A DNA stretch of 64,000 nucleotides. Source: Vulcanimicrobiota bacterium (GTDB taxonomy: Bacteria; Vulcanimicrobiota; Vulcanimicrobiia; Vulcanimicrobiales; Vulcanimicrobiaceae). A program made the position numbers and the translations under genes. Where the stretch lies: contig PLJL01000007.1 in assembly GCA_003140215.1 (NCBI GenBank), positions 1 to 64,000 of the forward strand, written 5' to 3'. Under the pieces are notes generated by a model, which saw nothing but the letters and a program-made list of their open reading frames with translations, searched no databases and was not told the DNA's origin. Below are positions 51,526 to 59,819 of this stretch, one piece after another. The stretch's first letter is position 1, and the number at the start of each line of letters is the position of its first letter.

Positions 51526-52506
51526 TCAATCTTCCAGGACGCCGACCAAGCGCCAAGCGCGCGTCAGCGCTTCAACCGTCGTCGTACCGTATTTTTCGGC
51601 AGCGAACAGCGTCTGTAGTGCGAACGTCGCGAAGCCGCAGTTCTCGCGAAGGCCGGTGCACATCGTGTCGTACCAAATTCGGCCTGGCGTTTCCCAAGCG
51701 TGGCCGCCGAGCGCTTTCGCGAAGAGATAGAACGCGTGATTGGGGATGCCGCTGTTCGTGTGGACCGGATCGCGGATCTCGTCCGTGACCAGGTCTCGCA
51801 TGTGCGCCGGCTGGGTGTCGTGCAGGCCGAGTCGCTTGTCGTTGTATGCCGAGCCGGGCGCGGCTAGCGACCGTAGCGCTTTGGCCTGGATCGGCGGCCG
51901 GAAAATGCCCTTTGCCATGAGCCAATCCGCTTGGGCGGCGGTCTGGCGATGCGCCCACTGCTTTACGAGGCTGCCGAAGACGTCGGCCAGCGACTCGTTC
52001 AGGGCGCCGGCCTGGCCTTCGTAGCCGAGCCGGGTCTCGTTGTAGATGACGCCGTGGGTCAGCTCGTGCGCGATGACGTCGAGGAAGCGGGTGAACGACT
52101 TGAATACGACACCGTCGCCGTCGCCGTACAACATCTGCGCGCCGTCCCAGCGCGCGTTGTCGAACTGCACGCCGTAGTGCACCGATGAGATCACATGCCT
52201 TCCGTGACCGTCCAGAGAGTTGCGGCCGAAGACCGTTCGGTAGAACTCGTGCGTGGTTCCGGCACCGTCGTAGGCGCGGTTGACGTCGGCGTCGTCGCAG
52301 GGCGGCTGCGCTTCTCGTCGCCGGAGGGTTCCGGGCAGGCGCGTCTGATGTTCGCAGTCGTAGACGAGGCGGTGCTGGTGCGACCCGGGTGTATCGGTCC
52401 GCGCCGCCGGGTGGTACTCCAGGCGGCGCATCTCGTCGAGGGTGCGACCGATAGGTCCGCGGACGCGGCCGCTTTCGTGCGCTTGGAGCGACTCCAGTAC
52501 CGACAT
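51526..52506 (-). CDS. M4-family (thermolysin-like) metallopeptidase
   Basis: A 326-residue protein with the thermolysin motif VIAHELTHGVIYNETRL (His147, Glu148, His151) and the downstream zinc Glu171 in GALNESLADVFGSL; the catalytic His is in HTNSGIPNHAFYLFAKALGG. It has no signal peptide. The protein belongs to the short, intracellular-like M4 group with a compact N-terminus. An in-frame extension (up to CTG 52539) would add ACFIVP, a segment conserved in this group, so the true start may be slightly upstream. It is the last gene of a three-gene operon, directly after the polymerase-domain homologue. Its 3' end is duplicated as a relic at 43786-44023. Confidence 0.85.
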   Translation of the reverse strand: MSVLESLQAHESGRVRGPIGRTLDEMRRLEYHPAARTDTPGSHQHRLVYDCEHQTRLPGTLRRREAQPPCDDADVNRAYDGAGTTHEFYRTVFGRNSLDGHGRHVISSVHYGVQFDNARWDGAQMLYGDGDGVVFKSFTRFLDVIAHELTHGVIYNETRLGYEGQAGALNESLADVFGSLVKQWAHRQTAAQADWLMAKGIFRPPIQAKALRSLAAPGSAYNDKRLGLHDTQPAHMRDLVTDEIRDPVHTNSGIPNHAFYLFAKALGGHAWETPGRIWYDTMCTGLRENCGFATFALQTLFAAEKYGTTTVEALTRAWRLVGVLED

Positions 52507-52535
52507 CGGTACGATGAAGCACGCCGGAGTCGTCG

Positions 52536-53381
52536 TCAGCGGCGGGTCTCCGCGAACGGCTGTCCGGCGAGCTCGTTCGCGAGACGTCCGAAGATGTCGC
52601 CCATCGCTAGGCGGTCGGCGCTGTTGCGCGCGGTCACGGCACCGTTCCGAACTTTGCCGAGCTCCGCCCACTCGATCGGCGTGACCATCTCCAGCGCCGT
52701 GTTTCCGGCAAGGGTGTACGGGAGCGCGCTGATTCGGCCGACGGCGTTCGTCGCGACGCAGATGTGAACCAGGCGCCGCTCCGGCGGGTCCATCTCGGTG
52801 GTGAACAGGTCCGGCCGGCGCGCGGCGGCCGCATCGGCAACCTCGTGAAGCCACGTCCGAACGGCTTCGTAGGTCGGCGTGTCGCCGAATGGAATGAACA
52901 GCGCCGCGGTGATGTCGCCGCCGAGGACGGGGATGCACTCGACGTGGCGCTCGCGCAGAACGCTCTGAACGCCGAGCATGGCGGATTCCAGATCGTCCGT
53001 CGTCGCTCCGTATTTCGCCGAGATGATCACGCGCCCGAATCCGACGCTCTCGGGGTCGCGGGGGCTCGGGGTCCACGAGGCAAATCCGATGGCGTTCCGG
53101 TGCACGAGCCACAGGAGCGAGTTCGGGGCGATCGCGATGTAGCGTTTCGTGTGGCCGAACTCGCCGATCTCGACGGTCGGAATCGTGTCCGGGACAGGGT
53201 GATGCAACGACGCCGTGAACTCGGGTCGCCCGCCGGGGCCGGGATAGTACTCGATGGCTTCGACCGGCGCGAGAGCGAAGTTCGCGGCGATGAAGTCGAC
53301 GGCGCGCTCGTAGTGCGCGAGCACTGCCGCGCGAACCTCCGGCGTGTACAGGGTATGCGGCTGCGACGGCTTGCGTTTCAC
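52536..53381 (-). CDS. LigD polymerase/primase-domain-like protein lacking the DxD metal site
   Basis: A 281-residue protein that follows the LigD polymerase (archaeo-eukaryotic primase) domain along its length: LYTPEVRAAVLAHYERAVDF, EAIEYYPGPGG, then IGEFGHTKRYIAIAPNSLLW with LVHRNAIGFASWTPSP, matching the HPW-type region. At the position of the catalytic FDLDP motif it has FGRVIISAKYGA, so both metal-binding Asp are absent; the following GGKGLH-type motif is LGGDITAALFIPFG. The end (RRPDLFTTEMD, ISALPYTLAGNTALEMVTP) again matches. It is therefore probably not a polymerase and may be a nucleic-acid-binding or structural derivative. GTG 53381 overlaps the upstream nuclease stop by GTGA. Confidence 0.72.
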   Translation of the reverse strand: MKRKPSQPHTLYTPEVRAAVLAHYERAVDFIAANFALAPVEAIEYYPGPGGRPEFTASLHHPVPDTIPTVEIGEFGHTKRYIAIAPNSLLWLVHRNAIGFASWTPSPRDPESVGFGRVIISAKYGATTDDLESAMLGVQSVLRERHVECIPVLGGDITAALFIPFGDTPTYEAVRTWLHEVADAAAARRPDLFTTEMDPPERRLVHICVATNAVGRISALPYTLAGNTALEMVTPIEWAELGKVRNGAVTARNSADRLAMGDIFGRLANELAGQPFAETRR

Positions 53382-54454
53382 GGATGAATCACCACGATCG
53401 CGCCGCCGGGCTCGTCGAGCCAGCGCGCGGCGCGCACCAGCGGCGACGTGAGGTGTGCGAACGCCGCGCGGACCTCCTCGCGCGCGCACACGGCTTTGGA
53501 GCCGCGCATCTCGAGCGCTTCGTCGACTAAAGCCATCGCGACGTCCTCGGAGATCGCCGGCGCCTCCTCGCGGTTACCGAGCAGCGAGACTTGGCGGCGC
53601 CAGACGAGCTCGCGGATCAACTGGGCCGTGACGGCCACCCGCTTGGCGCGCCCGTGCGTGCGCTCCCAAACCAGCGCGGGCAGATGGTCTTCGGCGTAGC
53701 CCGGCGCGAACACGGCGCGTAGTTCGTCGGGATCTGCGCCGATGCGCAAGGCGGCGACCAGATCGTCGACCGACCACGCGCTCACGTGATGTAGAGCGAG
53801 CTCGCTCGTGAGCTCACTGTCCGCTTCGCTAAAGCTCGGCCCGATGATCATCGAGTAGTCGCCGGCGTACGACTCGCGCCATTTGGCCGCCTCGGCGACG
53901 TCGGGGTGGGGAACCGCTGCTCCCGACGAGGTCTTGCACTCAAGCATCACGCGATACGCGAGCCGGCCGAGCGGCGCTTCCAGCACACCGTCGGGGGCGC
54001 CCTGGCCGCCGATGTGGCGCGAAACGAAACCGAGCGCGTCGAACGCTTCGCAGACGGCGCGCTCGAATGCCTCGGGGTCTTCGCCGTGAGCGAGCCGGTG
54101 TAGGCGGTTTTCGTAGGCGTCGACGTCGTGAACCGCGCTGCGCGTCGGGAGCGGCTCGTCGGGTTCCGGCCAGTCGTCGATCGGGTGATTCGCCCGGAAA
54201 CGGCGGTCGGGGTCTTGCACGATGAGCAGCGCGCGGCCCGATTCGTTGACGCGCGCCAAGTATTGCGTCAGCGAGACATACAGGACTTGCGCGCTTGCGC
54301 CGTGCGGAAGAAGGCGCTGCGCGACGCCGGCCTCGACGATCTCTTTGGCAGTGCGTGGCCTACCGTCCGCGAGAACGGCAAGCGCGGCCCGAAGATTCAC
54401 GCCCCGCTGGCCGGCTTTTGCTAGCGGCTCCGGTAGAACCATCCATTGTTCCAC
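53378..54454 (-). CDS. Mrr-like restriction endonuclease
   Basis: A 358-residue protein. Residues 1-100 form a helical N-terminal domain with wHTH/HARE-like character (LRAALAVLADGRPRTAKEIV). Residues about 125-220 form a PD-(D/E)XK fold: PEAFERAVCEAFDALGF, then Asp155 in GAPDGVLEA, Glu172 and Lys174 in RVMLECKTSSG, and later SMIIGPSFSEAD. This is the order of Mrr-type and related nucleases that cut modified or foreign DNA. A C-terminal domain of about 130 helical residues follows. It is the first gene of the operon with the polymerase-domain and M4 genes; GTG 54454 or ATG 54442 may be used. It lies next to the tRNA-Asn scar. Confidence 0.78.
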   Translation of the reverse strand: MEQWMVLPEPLAKAGQRGVNLRAALAVLADGRPRTAKEIVEAGVAQRLLPHGASAQVLYVSLTQYLARVNESGRALLIVQDPDRRFRANHPIDDWPEPDEPLPTRSAVHDVDAYENRLHRLAHGEDPEAFERAVCEAFDALGFVSRHIGGQGAPDGVLEAPLGRLAYRVMLECKTSSGAAVPHPDVAEAAKWRESYAGDYSMIIGPSFSEADSELTSELALHHVSAWSVDDLVAALRIGADPDELRAVFAPGYAEDHLPALVWERTHGRAKRVAVTAQLIRELVWRRQVSLLGNREEAPAISEDVAMALVDEALEMRGSKAVCAREEVRAAFAHLTSPLVRAARWLDEPGGAIVVIHP

Positions 54455-54545
54455 AGCAAGTTCTTACTACGCCCGGGCGCCGTATGCCTCTGAAAACCGT
54501 CGCGCCGCTTTCGGCCGTAGGGCCAGGTCGACGGGCGGACGACGC

Positions 54546-54593
54546 GCTGACTGTTAATCAGCGGGTCGTTGGTTCGAGTCCAACTCCGGGAGC
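54546..54593 (+). repeat. tRNA-Asn 3' half, candidate attachment-site scar (copy 1)
   Basis: The sequence gives the complete anticodon arm (GCTGA CTGTTAA TCAGC, anticodon GTT, Asn), variable loop, T arm (GTTGG TTCGAGT CCAAC) and the 3' acceptor strand TCCGGGAG. No matching TCCCGGA 5' strand or D arm is found upstream, so this is not an intact tRNA. The 44 bases 54550-54593 are identical to 61631-61674. Confidence 0.85.
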
Positions 54594-54599
54594 GTGAAC

Positions 54600-54633
54600 A
54601 AAGCCCGTCGGATCGGTGATTCCGACGGGCTTT
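54600..54633 (+). terminator. Intrinsic terminator after the tRNA scar
   Basis: A perfect 13-bp stem AAAGCCCGTCGGA / TCCGACGGGCTTT with an 8-nt loop (54613-54620). The arms carry their own A and T stretches, so it could work in both directions, ending plus-strand transcription from the scar and shielding the minus-strand nuclease operon. Confidence 0.8.
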
Positions 54634-54786
54634 CGATTTCACTGCGCGCGGGTTGATGCACGTACGCCTTACGGCGGGCTCAGGAGCGCCGGCGGCTGAT
54701 CGCCGTTAGGGCGTAACCTTGGCGCAGGTTCGGCGACTGATCCAAGGAACGTCGCTGAACCCCCTGGGTTTGCGAGGTGGTTCTGT

Positions 54787-55962
54787 ATGAGCACTTTCGG
54801 TGCTTCGGCACACGCCGCTCGCCGGATCGGACCGGTGGCAGCCTTCGCGCTGCTCGCGGTCGCAAGTGCATTCCTGCCGCGCGCCGCCGACGCTCGTGAC
54901 CGGCCGGGAACCCCCAGCCAAGAGCAGCTTACGGTCTGCGGTACCCCCGCACCGTCCTATCGACCGCTGTTGTGCGGACGTTTCGACAACACCGCGAGCG
55001 AAAAGGTTCGCGTCGAAATTCAAATGACGAGAAATGGGGCCTCGTTCCCATTGGACACCTCGTCGATCACCTGTTCGAACATGCCGACATCGAGAAGCCC
55101 GAACGGCACGTACACTCCTTCGGGAGAAGAAGGCTGTTATACCCCGGCCCAGATATTGGAACGAAAAGACTATTATTATGTGTTCCGGACCGGCGCGGTC
55201 AACTTTAGCACGCAATACTGTGTCCGCTTTCGAGCACGCCGGACCTCGGACGACGTCGTGTCGGAAAACTGGTCGAATTACGCATGCGCGCAAACCCCGG
55301 CGCCGCCACCGAAGCCCGGGAAGCCCGATTTCGGCGTGACGTTCTACGGCACGCAGACGTCGGTGGCTCCAGGCACGTCCGGCCAGAAGACGGCGACGAT
55401 TCCCGAGCGCTTGGACGTCGTCGTCAACCTGCCTTCCGCCGGAGCGGTTAACCAAGACGTACGCATTTTCGCGCTGGGAAACACGACCCCGCTTTCCAGC
55501 GCAACGAAATACCCGTTCCAATTCGCGCTCGCTCCAAACCTGACCGCGGTCAGCGTTCAGGTGTGCGGGTACAATTTCTCCGGTCAGACCTGCACGATCA
55601 AGCCATACACGCTCACGAGCTCAAGTCAGATTACTCTTCCGAACGCGCGGGCGCCGGTGTCGATCGCCACGGCGGCGCCGAAGCCGATCAAGATCACCGG
55701 CCGGCCGCGAGTCGCGGACCAAGCGATGATGGTCGGTGTCGACATGCCTGGCAATGACTACCACAATCAGCCGATCAACGGAACCGCCGTCGATTGCCAG
55801 ACTCTGTGCGCGCGCGATGGGAATTGCCTGTCTTGGACGTGGGTCAAGCCGGGCGTGCAGGGCGCGCAAGCGATGTGCTGGCTCAAGAACGCCGTGCCGC
55901 CGTCACGGCCGAACCCCAACACGACTTCCGGCATCAAGGCCGGCAGCACCGCGGTCCACTGA
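54787..55962 (+). CDS. Secreted protein with C-terminal PAN/Apple domain
   Basis: A 391-residue exported protein. The signal sequence is about residues 12-36 (IGPVAAFALLAVASAFLP). The middle part (about 45-300) is rich in Cys and beta strands (LTVCGTPAPSYRPLLCGRFD, TQYCVRFRARRTSDD) with a Pro-rich break at PAPPPKPGKPDFG. The C-terminal about 75 residues fit a PAN domain: GVDMPGNDY, AVDCQTLCARDGNCLSWTWV, and MCWLKNAVPP, with the expected Cys pairs. PAN domains bind protein or carbohydrate ligands. The start has a GAGGTGG site 7 bases upstream. It stands alone, just right of the tRNA scar terminator. Confidence 0.75.
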   Translation: MSTFGASAHAARRIGPVAAFALLAVASAFLPRAADARDRPGTPSQEQLTVCGTPAPSYRPLLCGRFDNTASEKVRVEIQMTRNGASFPLDTSSITCSNMPTSRSPNGTYTPSGEEGCYTPAQILERKDYYYVFRTGAVNFSTQYCVRFRARRTSDDVVSENWSNYACAQTPAPPPKPGKPDFGVTFYGTQTSVAPGTSGQKTATIPERLDVVVNLPSAGAVNQDVRIFALGNTTPLSSATKYPFQFALAPNLTAVSVQVCGYNFSGQTCTIKPYTLTSSSQITLPNARAPVSIATAAPKPIKITGRPRVADQAMMVGVDMPGNDYHNQPINGTAVDCQTLCARDGNCLSWTWVKPGVQGAQAMCWLKNAVPPSRPNPNTTSGIKAGSTAVH

Positions 55963-56054
55963 ACTTGCACCCGCCTTCGCGGGCACTTCTCGGCAAGCTC
56001 GAGGGCACGCTGAACGACGCCGGCGAGATCCTCGGGGCGATGCTCCTTCCTCAC

Positions 56055-56601
56055 CTATCTTAGGGAGACGGTCTCTCCAAGACGGCGCGAGTCATTTTGG
56101 ACGCGCGAGTTGACGCGAAGCTTCCCGAATATCGATCGAACATGCGTGCCGATGGTGTTGGGTGAAAGCACGAGCTCAGCGGCGACACCCGATTGGTGTA
56201 CCCGTCCGCTATCAGACGTGCGACGCGCTTTTCGATTTCCGTGAGGGCCTCCCAGCCTTCGCTCGGGCGCTTTCCTGAGGTGCTGAAAGCGCGCCGCCGG
56301 ATGCCGAAAGACCGAAGGAGACGGTCCACCCGTTGCGTCTCTCCGATCGCGCCGACGCTGTGATGAGGTTCCGTGCGTTGTCTAGCGCGGCGATGCCTGG
56401 ACCTTGCGCCGACTCAGCCAGCAGCAAGGCGCCATAGCCGGCCTCGACGTCGGCGCGAACGAGGACTCGAGGACTCTTGCGTGCGATCTCGAGCGCGGCC
56501 TTCATGTGCACGGCATCGCCCGCCAAGAGCCCTTGCGCGTGCAGAGCTGCCGCGACGCTCGTCCGAATCGAGTCGCGCCCCGTGTCCGTCAGCCGCCGCA
56601 T
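56055..56601 (-). pseudogene. Decayed LuxR-family regulator, C-terminal part (copy 1)
   Basis: The end of a LuxR-type regulator spread over three frames. The first has TPR-like helices (GRDSIRTSVAAALHAQGLLAG, ADVEAGYGALLLAESAQ). After a shift near 56350 come RVDRLLRSFGIRRRAF and the HTH start ALTEIEKRVARLIADGYTN. After a shift near 56185 come VAAELVLSPNTIGTHVRS and IFGKLRVNSRVQ, ending at TAG 56055-56057. The N-terminal part is missing; it begins at the end of the transglutaminase-like gene. A paralogue, also decayed, lies at 59820-60480. Confidence 0.78.
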
Positions 56602-59372
56602 CCGCGCTCTTCCTCTTCAGCCTTTTTCACCGCTTCAATGGCATCTTCAAACGTTTTCCCTTCGGCAGCGCTGCTGTCTTGAGTTACGGCAATCATCGCT
56701 GCCGCAACAACTCTGCACGCCAATATCCGCCATTTTGGAACGGGTTTTACCGCGACTTCCTCGGTGACTTCCGCGTCCTCAGCCCCCTCCGGATGCCGGC
56801 CGAACGCGTTTTCGTCGCGGAGCGTGCCGCTTGCCGGATCGACGATCCAGAACGCGTAGGGCGGCCCCCCGGCTTGCGCAACCTCGGGAACCGGCTCGAG
56901 CAGCGAGGCACCCCGTGCGAGGTAGGCCGACATCCGCGCTCGAGCTTCGTCGGGAATCGCGGCCGTTGCTTGAACCGCACCACCCGGACGAAGCGCAACC
57001 ATGCGCGTCCCGAGCGCGGTCGCGACGTCGAACGCGCCGAGCGCGTCGTTTGCCGCGCCGACGCCGCTCACGGGGACGTCTCTGTTGAGCAATTCGCGCT
57101 CCGCCAGAACGGTGGACGCGGCCCACATCGGACGCGCTTCGTCGGTTGTGAGCGGGATCGCGTCGTCGCTCGCGATGTCGCTGCTGAGGCTTCCGTCGTT
57201 TGCCATCGCGATCACACTGATGCCCGGTTTTGCGGCGGCGACATCCACGCTGGTGCCTCGCGCGTCGTCCATGATCGCGCGCCGCAAGGCATAGTACGCT
57301 CCGTTCAATCGCGAAAGCGCGCTGCCGATCGCAGGCGCCGAACTGCTGGAAGTCACGTTCGCGGGTCCACCTCCGCTGACGACGTGTCCCGCCGAGACCG
57401 CGATGTTCCACACTGTTTGCATGGAGCGGTAGGCGCCCGAGTCGGGCTGCACCGGAAGAGCCGTAGGAACGGCATGCGCAGCGCGCGCGACGTAGCCGAT
57501 GCGGTCGAAAATCGCACTCTCCACATGCGTCGTCACGCCGGCTGGTGAGGCGACGCTGATCTCCATCCAAAGACCCGTTACCATCGGAAGGGTTGGCGTA
57601 CGAACCGGACTCGGCGTCGGACCCGGGGTACCTAACGCGCTCAAGACGGATCCGATGCTCCCGCTGACGGCTTTGCCGACGCTGCTGCTCACCGGCGAGG
57701 GAAGCCCAATCGGCGCGCCCGTGATCCTCTCATCGCCGACGCGCAAGAGCGGCGTAAACGTTACCGCGCCGACCGGCGGAGACGCGGCCGCCCCCGCGCC
57801 GACCTCCGTTCCGGTTGGTTCGGCAAACATGAAGGAAACGTCGCGATCGCCAATGTCGACGGTGCGCATCGTGCGATCGAGCACGATCGTTCGTCGCGGC
57901 GACCCGCTACGCGTGTCTTCGACTGCGACGCGCACGCCGATCACGTCGTAGAGGTTGTCGGCGAGCGTTGCGCCTTGGCTTTCCGGCGCACAGCGCGTCT
58001 TTCCCGGGGTGCCGGGCTCGATCGTCGGATCGAGATCGACCCAGTTTCCGCCCACTTGCGCTCGCACCCAGACGTGCTGCGCCGCGAGCGCCCGCAAAGC
58101 GTCCCGCGCCGGCAGCCCCGCAGGCAGCACGAGCCCCGCCGTCTGCAACGAGGCGGCGAGTTTTCGGCTTTCGCTCTGCGCCTGCCCGACGATCGTTTTC
58201 CACCCTTCTGCCCAGTGTTGCACCCGCGTGCGCGTTGCCGGGTCCTTCACGCCGGCTACAGCGGTGCCGGCCTGTTGCATGAGGATCTTCGGGTGCGCTT
58301 TGCCCAGGCGGGCTCGCGCGATCAGCGCATCGGATTCGGCTGTCGGGAGGCTGCACTGCGCGAAGACCGTCGCGATATTCGGACTCATGACTCGCAAGAC
58401 GTCGTGCAGCAGTAACGCTTTGTCGATGCTATTGGCACCTCCGCTGCGCAACGCTCCGACGGATCCGCCGAGCGCGCCCGGATAGAGGTCGTCCCCAAGT
58501 GCAGCGACGGCACCCAGTGCGTGCTGCGGATCCTTCGGGATATTCGCAAACGCCACGCTGACCTCGACCGGAACGTCGCCGCTGCCTTTCGGAACGAAGC
58601 GCGGGCCGCTTTCGGCAGCGCGTACGTCTCCCGCAACCGTTTGCCCGCCGGCGCCGGCGCCCGACGATTGCCCGCCTGCGGCGACACTCGACGATTGGAC
58701 GGCTGCGGCGTTTGGCGCGTGCTCGAACGCGACAAGCGTCGGCAAGCCGGCGAGGCCCGCGGCGAACGCTCCCAACTGACTTCCCGCGAGCAGCGCTATG
58801 GCGAGAACCAGGAGAGCGACCCCTCTCGCCCCCTGCTTACGGGAGAGTTGAATGAAGCCGTACAGCAGTGAAATGACGGCCGCAAGCGGCAACAACGCCT
58901 CCGCGGCCACGTAGGGGCCGCGCGTCCAGGCCAACGGCCCCGACCCAAGTGCTGCTGCAAGGCCGCCATGCTGTACGGCGGCGGCCGTCGGGATGAGGGC
59001 GTATGCCGCCAGGAGCGCGACGAGGCTTCGCAGGGCCGCGTTGCGCAGCGCAAGGCACGCCGAAACGGCACCGGCGAGAATCAGCCCCGCGAACACCAGC
59101 GCCGCCGAGTCTGCGGCGTCGAGGCCCGTGAACGTGGGACCGGTACCGGCACCGACGAGCGCACCGAATGCGAAGGCTGCTGCGAGTAGGAGGACGCCGA
59201 ACGAAGCCGCGATCCAGGGGCGTCGCCAGAACAGTCCGAACGCGACGACCCCGAACACCGTGCCACCGGCAACGGCCGCAAGAGCAGCCGGCGCACCGTG
59301 GATGGTGGCGACCGTCGCGTCCGCCATGATGGCGACGAGCGCCAGGGTTACGAATCGGGCGATCCATGACAT
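56589..59372 (-). CDS. Large membrane protein with transglutaminase-like domain
   Basis: A 927-residue protein. The first about 215 residues contain seven to eight hydrophobic segments. A Ser/Gly-rich linker follows, then a domain with DVPVEVSVAFANIP, NSIDKALLLHDVLRVMSPN, and HVWVRAQVGGNWVDLDPTIE. The last stretch matches the His-Asp part of transglutaminase-like folds; the expected Cys motif before it is not clear (AQCSLPTAESDAL is a candidate). The next 300 residues are Ala/Ser/Pro-rich with strands, and another hydrophobic segment lies near the end (ILACRVVAAAMIAVTQ). Function unknown; a cell-envelope peptide-processing role is inference. It lies between two decayed LuxR genes. Confidence 0.7.
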   Translation of the reverse strand: MSWIARFVTLALVAIMADATVATIHGAPAALAAVAGGTVFGVVAFGLFWRRPWIAASFGVLLLAAAFAFGALVGAGTGPTFTGLDAADSAALVFAGLILAGAVSACLALRNAALRSLVALLAAYALIPTAAAVQHGGLAAALGSGPLAWTRGPYVAAEALLPLAAVISLLYGFIQLSRKQGARGVALLVLAIALLAGSQLGAFAAGLAGLPTLVAFEHAPNAAAVQSSSVAAGGQSSGAGAGGQTVAGDVRAAESGPRFVPKGSGDVPVEVSVAFANIPKDPQHALGAVAALGDDLYPGALGGSVGALRSGGANSIDKALLLHDVLRVMSPNIATVFAQCSLPTAESDALIARARLGKAHPKILMQQAGTAVAGVKDPATRTRVQHWAEGWKTIVGQAQSESRKLAASLQTAGLVLPAGLPARDALRALAAQHVWVRAQVGGNWVDLDPTIEPGTPGKTRCAPESQGATLADNLYDVIGVRVAVEDTRSGSPRRTIVLDRTMRTVDIGDRDVSFMFAEPTGTEVGAGAAASPPVGAVTFTPLLRVGDERITGAPIGLPSPVSSSVGKAVSGSIGSVLSALGTPGPTPSPVRTPTLPMVTGLWMEISVASPAGVTTHVESAIFDRIGYVARAAHAVPTALPVQPDSGAYRSMQTVWNIAVSAGHVVSGGGPANVTSSSSAPAIGSALSRLNGAYYALRRAIMDDARGTSVDVAAAKPGISVIAMANDGSLSSDIASDDAIPLTTDEARPMWAASTVLAERELLNRDVPVSGVGAANDALGAFDVATALGTRMVALRPGGAVQATAAIPDEARARMSAYLARGASLLEPVPEVAQAGGPPYAFWIVDPASGTLRDENAFGRHPEGAEDAEVTEEVAVKPVPKWRILACRVVAAAMIAVTQDSSAAEGKTFEDAIEAVKKAEEEERGCGG

Positions 59373-59806
59373 CTAGCTACCCTTCCATTTCGGACCGGCG
59401 GGCAGGTCCTCGGTACGCTCAATGAGGTTCGAACTGCTTTCGGGTTCGCAACCTCCGGCACCCATGTAAGCGGCGCCGCCGCGTTGTCGGTGTTCCTCGA
59501 TCGAGATCTTACAGGAGCTACTGTTTGCGCGTCGTCGCGGGTTCTGATTCGGGCGTGGGGGGTAAGCCGCTCCTGAAAGACGATCGGTGCGCTCTGCTTC
59601 GTCTCAAGGGGCTCAAGAGTCGCGTCGTACGCGATACAGTGCGCAATCATTGCCTTCAGCTTCGCGAGCAATGCGCCCAAACCGAACGCCGGCCGCCTCG
59701 ACATACGTGGTGGCAACGGTGTCGTGCGTGTACAGGTTCGTTTAGGTCGTTGTTGTCGATTTCTCGGACGACGGTGCTCATGCCCGTGTGATAGATCGGC
59801 GATCAA
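59373..59806 (-). other. Region of broken short frames upstream of the transglutaminase-like gene
   Basis: No intact gene is supported. On the minus strand a frame from ATG 59781 (MSTVVREIDNNDLNEPVHA) shifts to another frame, and a third ends GGCEPESSSNLIERTEDLP at TAG 59373-59375, directly touching the ATG of the next gene (TAGATG). The last part could encode a 30-residue peptide from ATG 59465. The pattern suggests one small decayed gene, or several leader-type peptides. Confidence 0.4.
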
Positions 59807-59819
59807 GCCGATGCATCCC

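Noticed and set aside
51445..51618. 57-codon plus-strand frame after AAAGGAGG
   Set aside because: The ribosome-binding site is good, but most of the frame is antisense to the conserved 3' end of the M4 gene and the encoded sequence is not kept opposite the M4 relic at 43.8 kb.
54518..54593. Complete tRNA-Asn gene
   Set aside because: Anticodon and T arms and the 3' acceptor strand are perfect, but the 5' side (TAGGGCC) does not pair with TCCGGGA and there is no conserved D arm. It is called a 3' half only.
54421..54642. Minus-strand frame containing SWTRTNDPLINSQ
   Set aside because: This peptide is the antisense translation of the tRNA-Asn sequence, a common false gene call.
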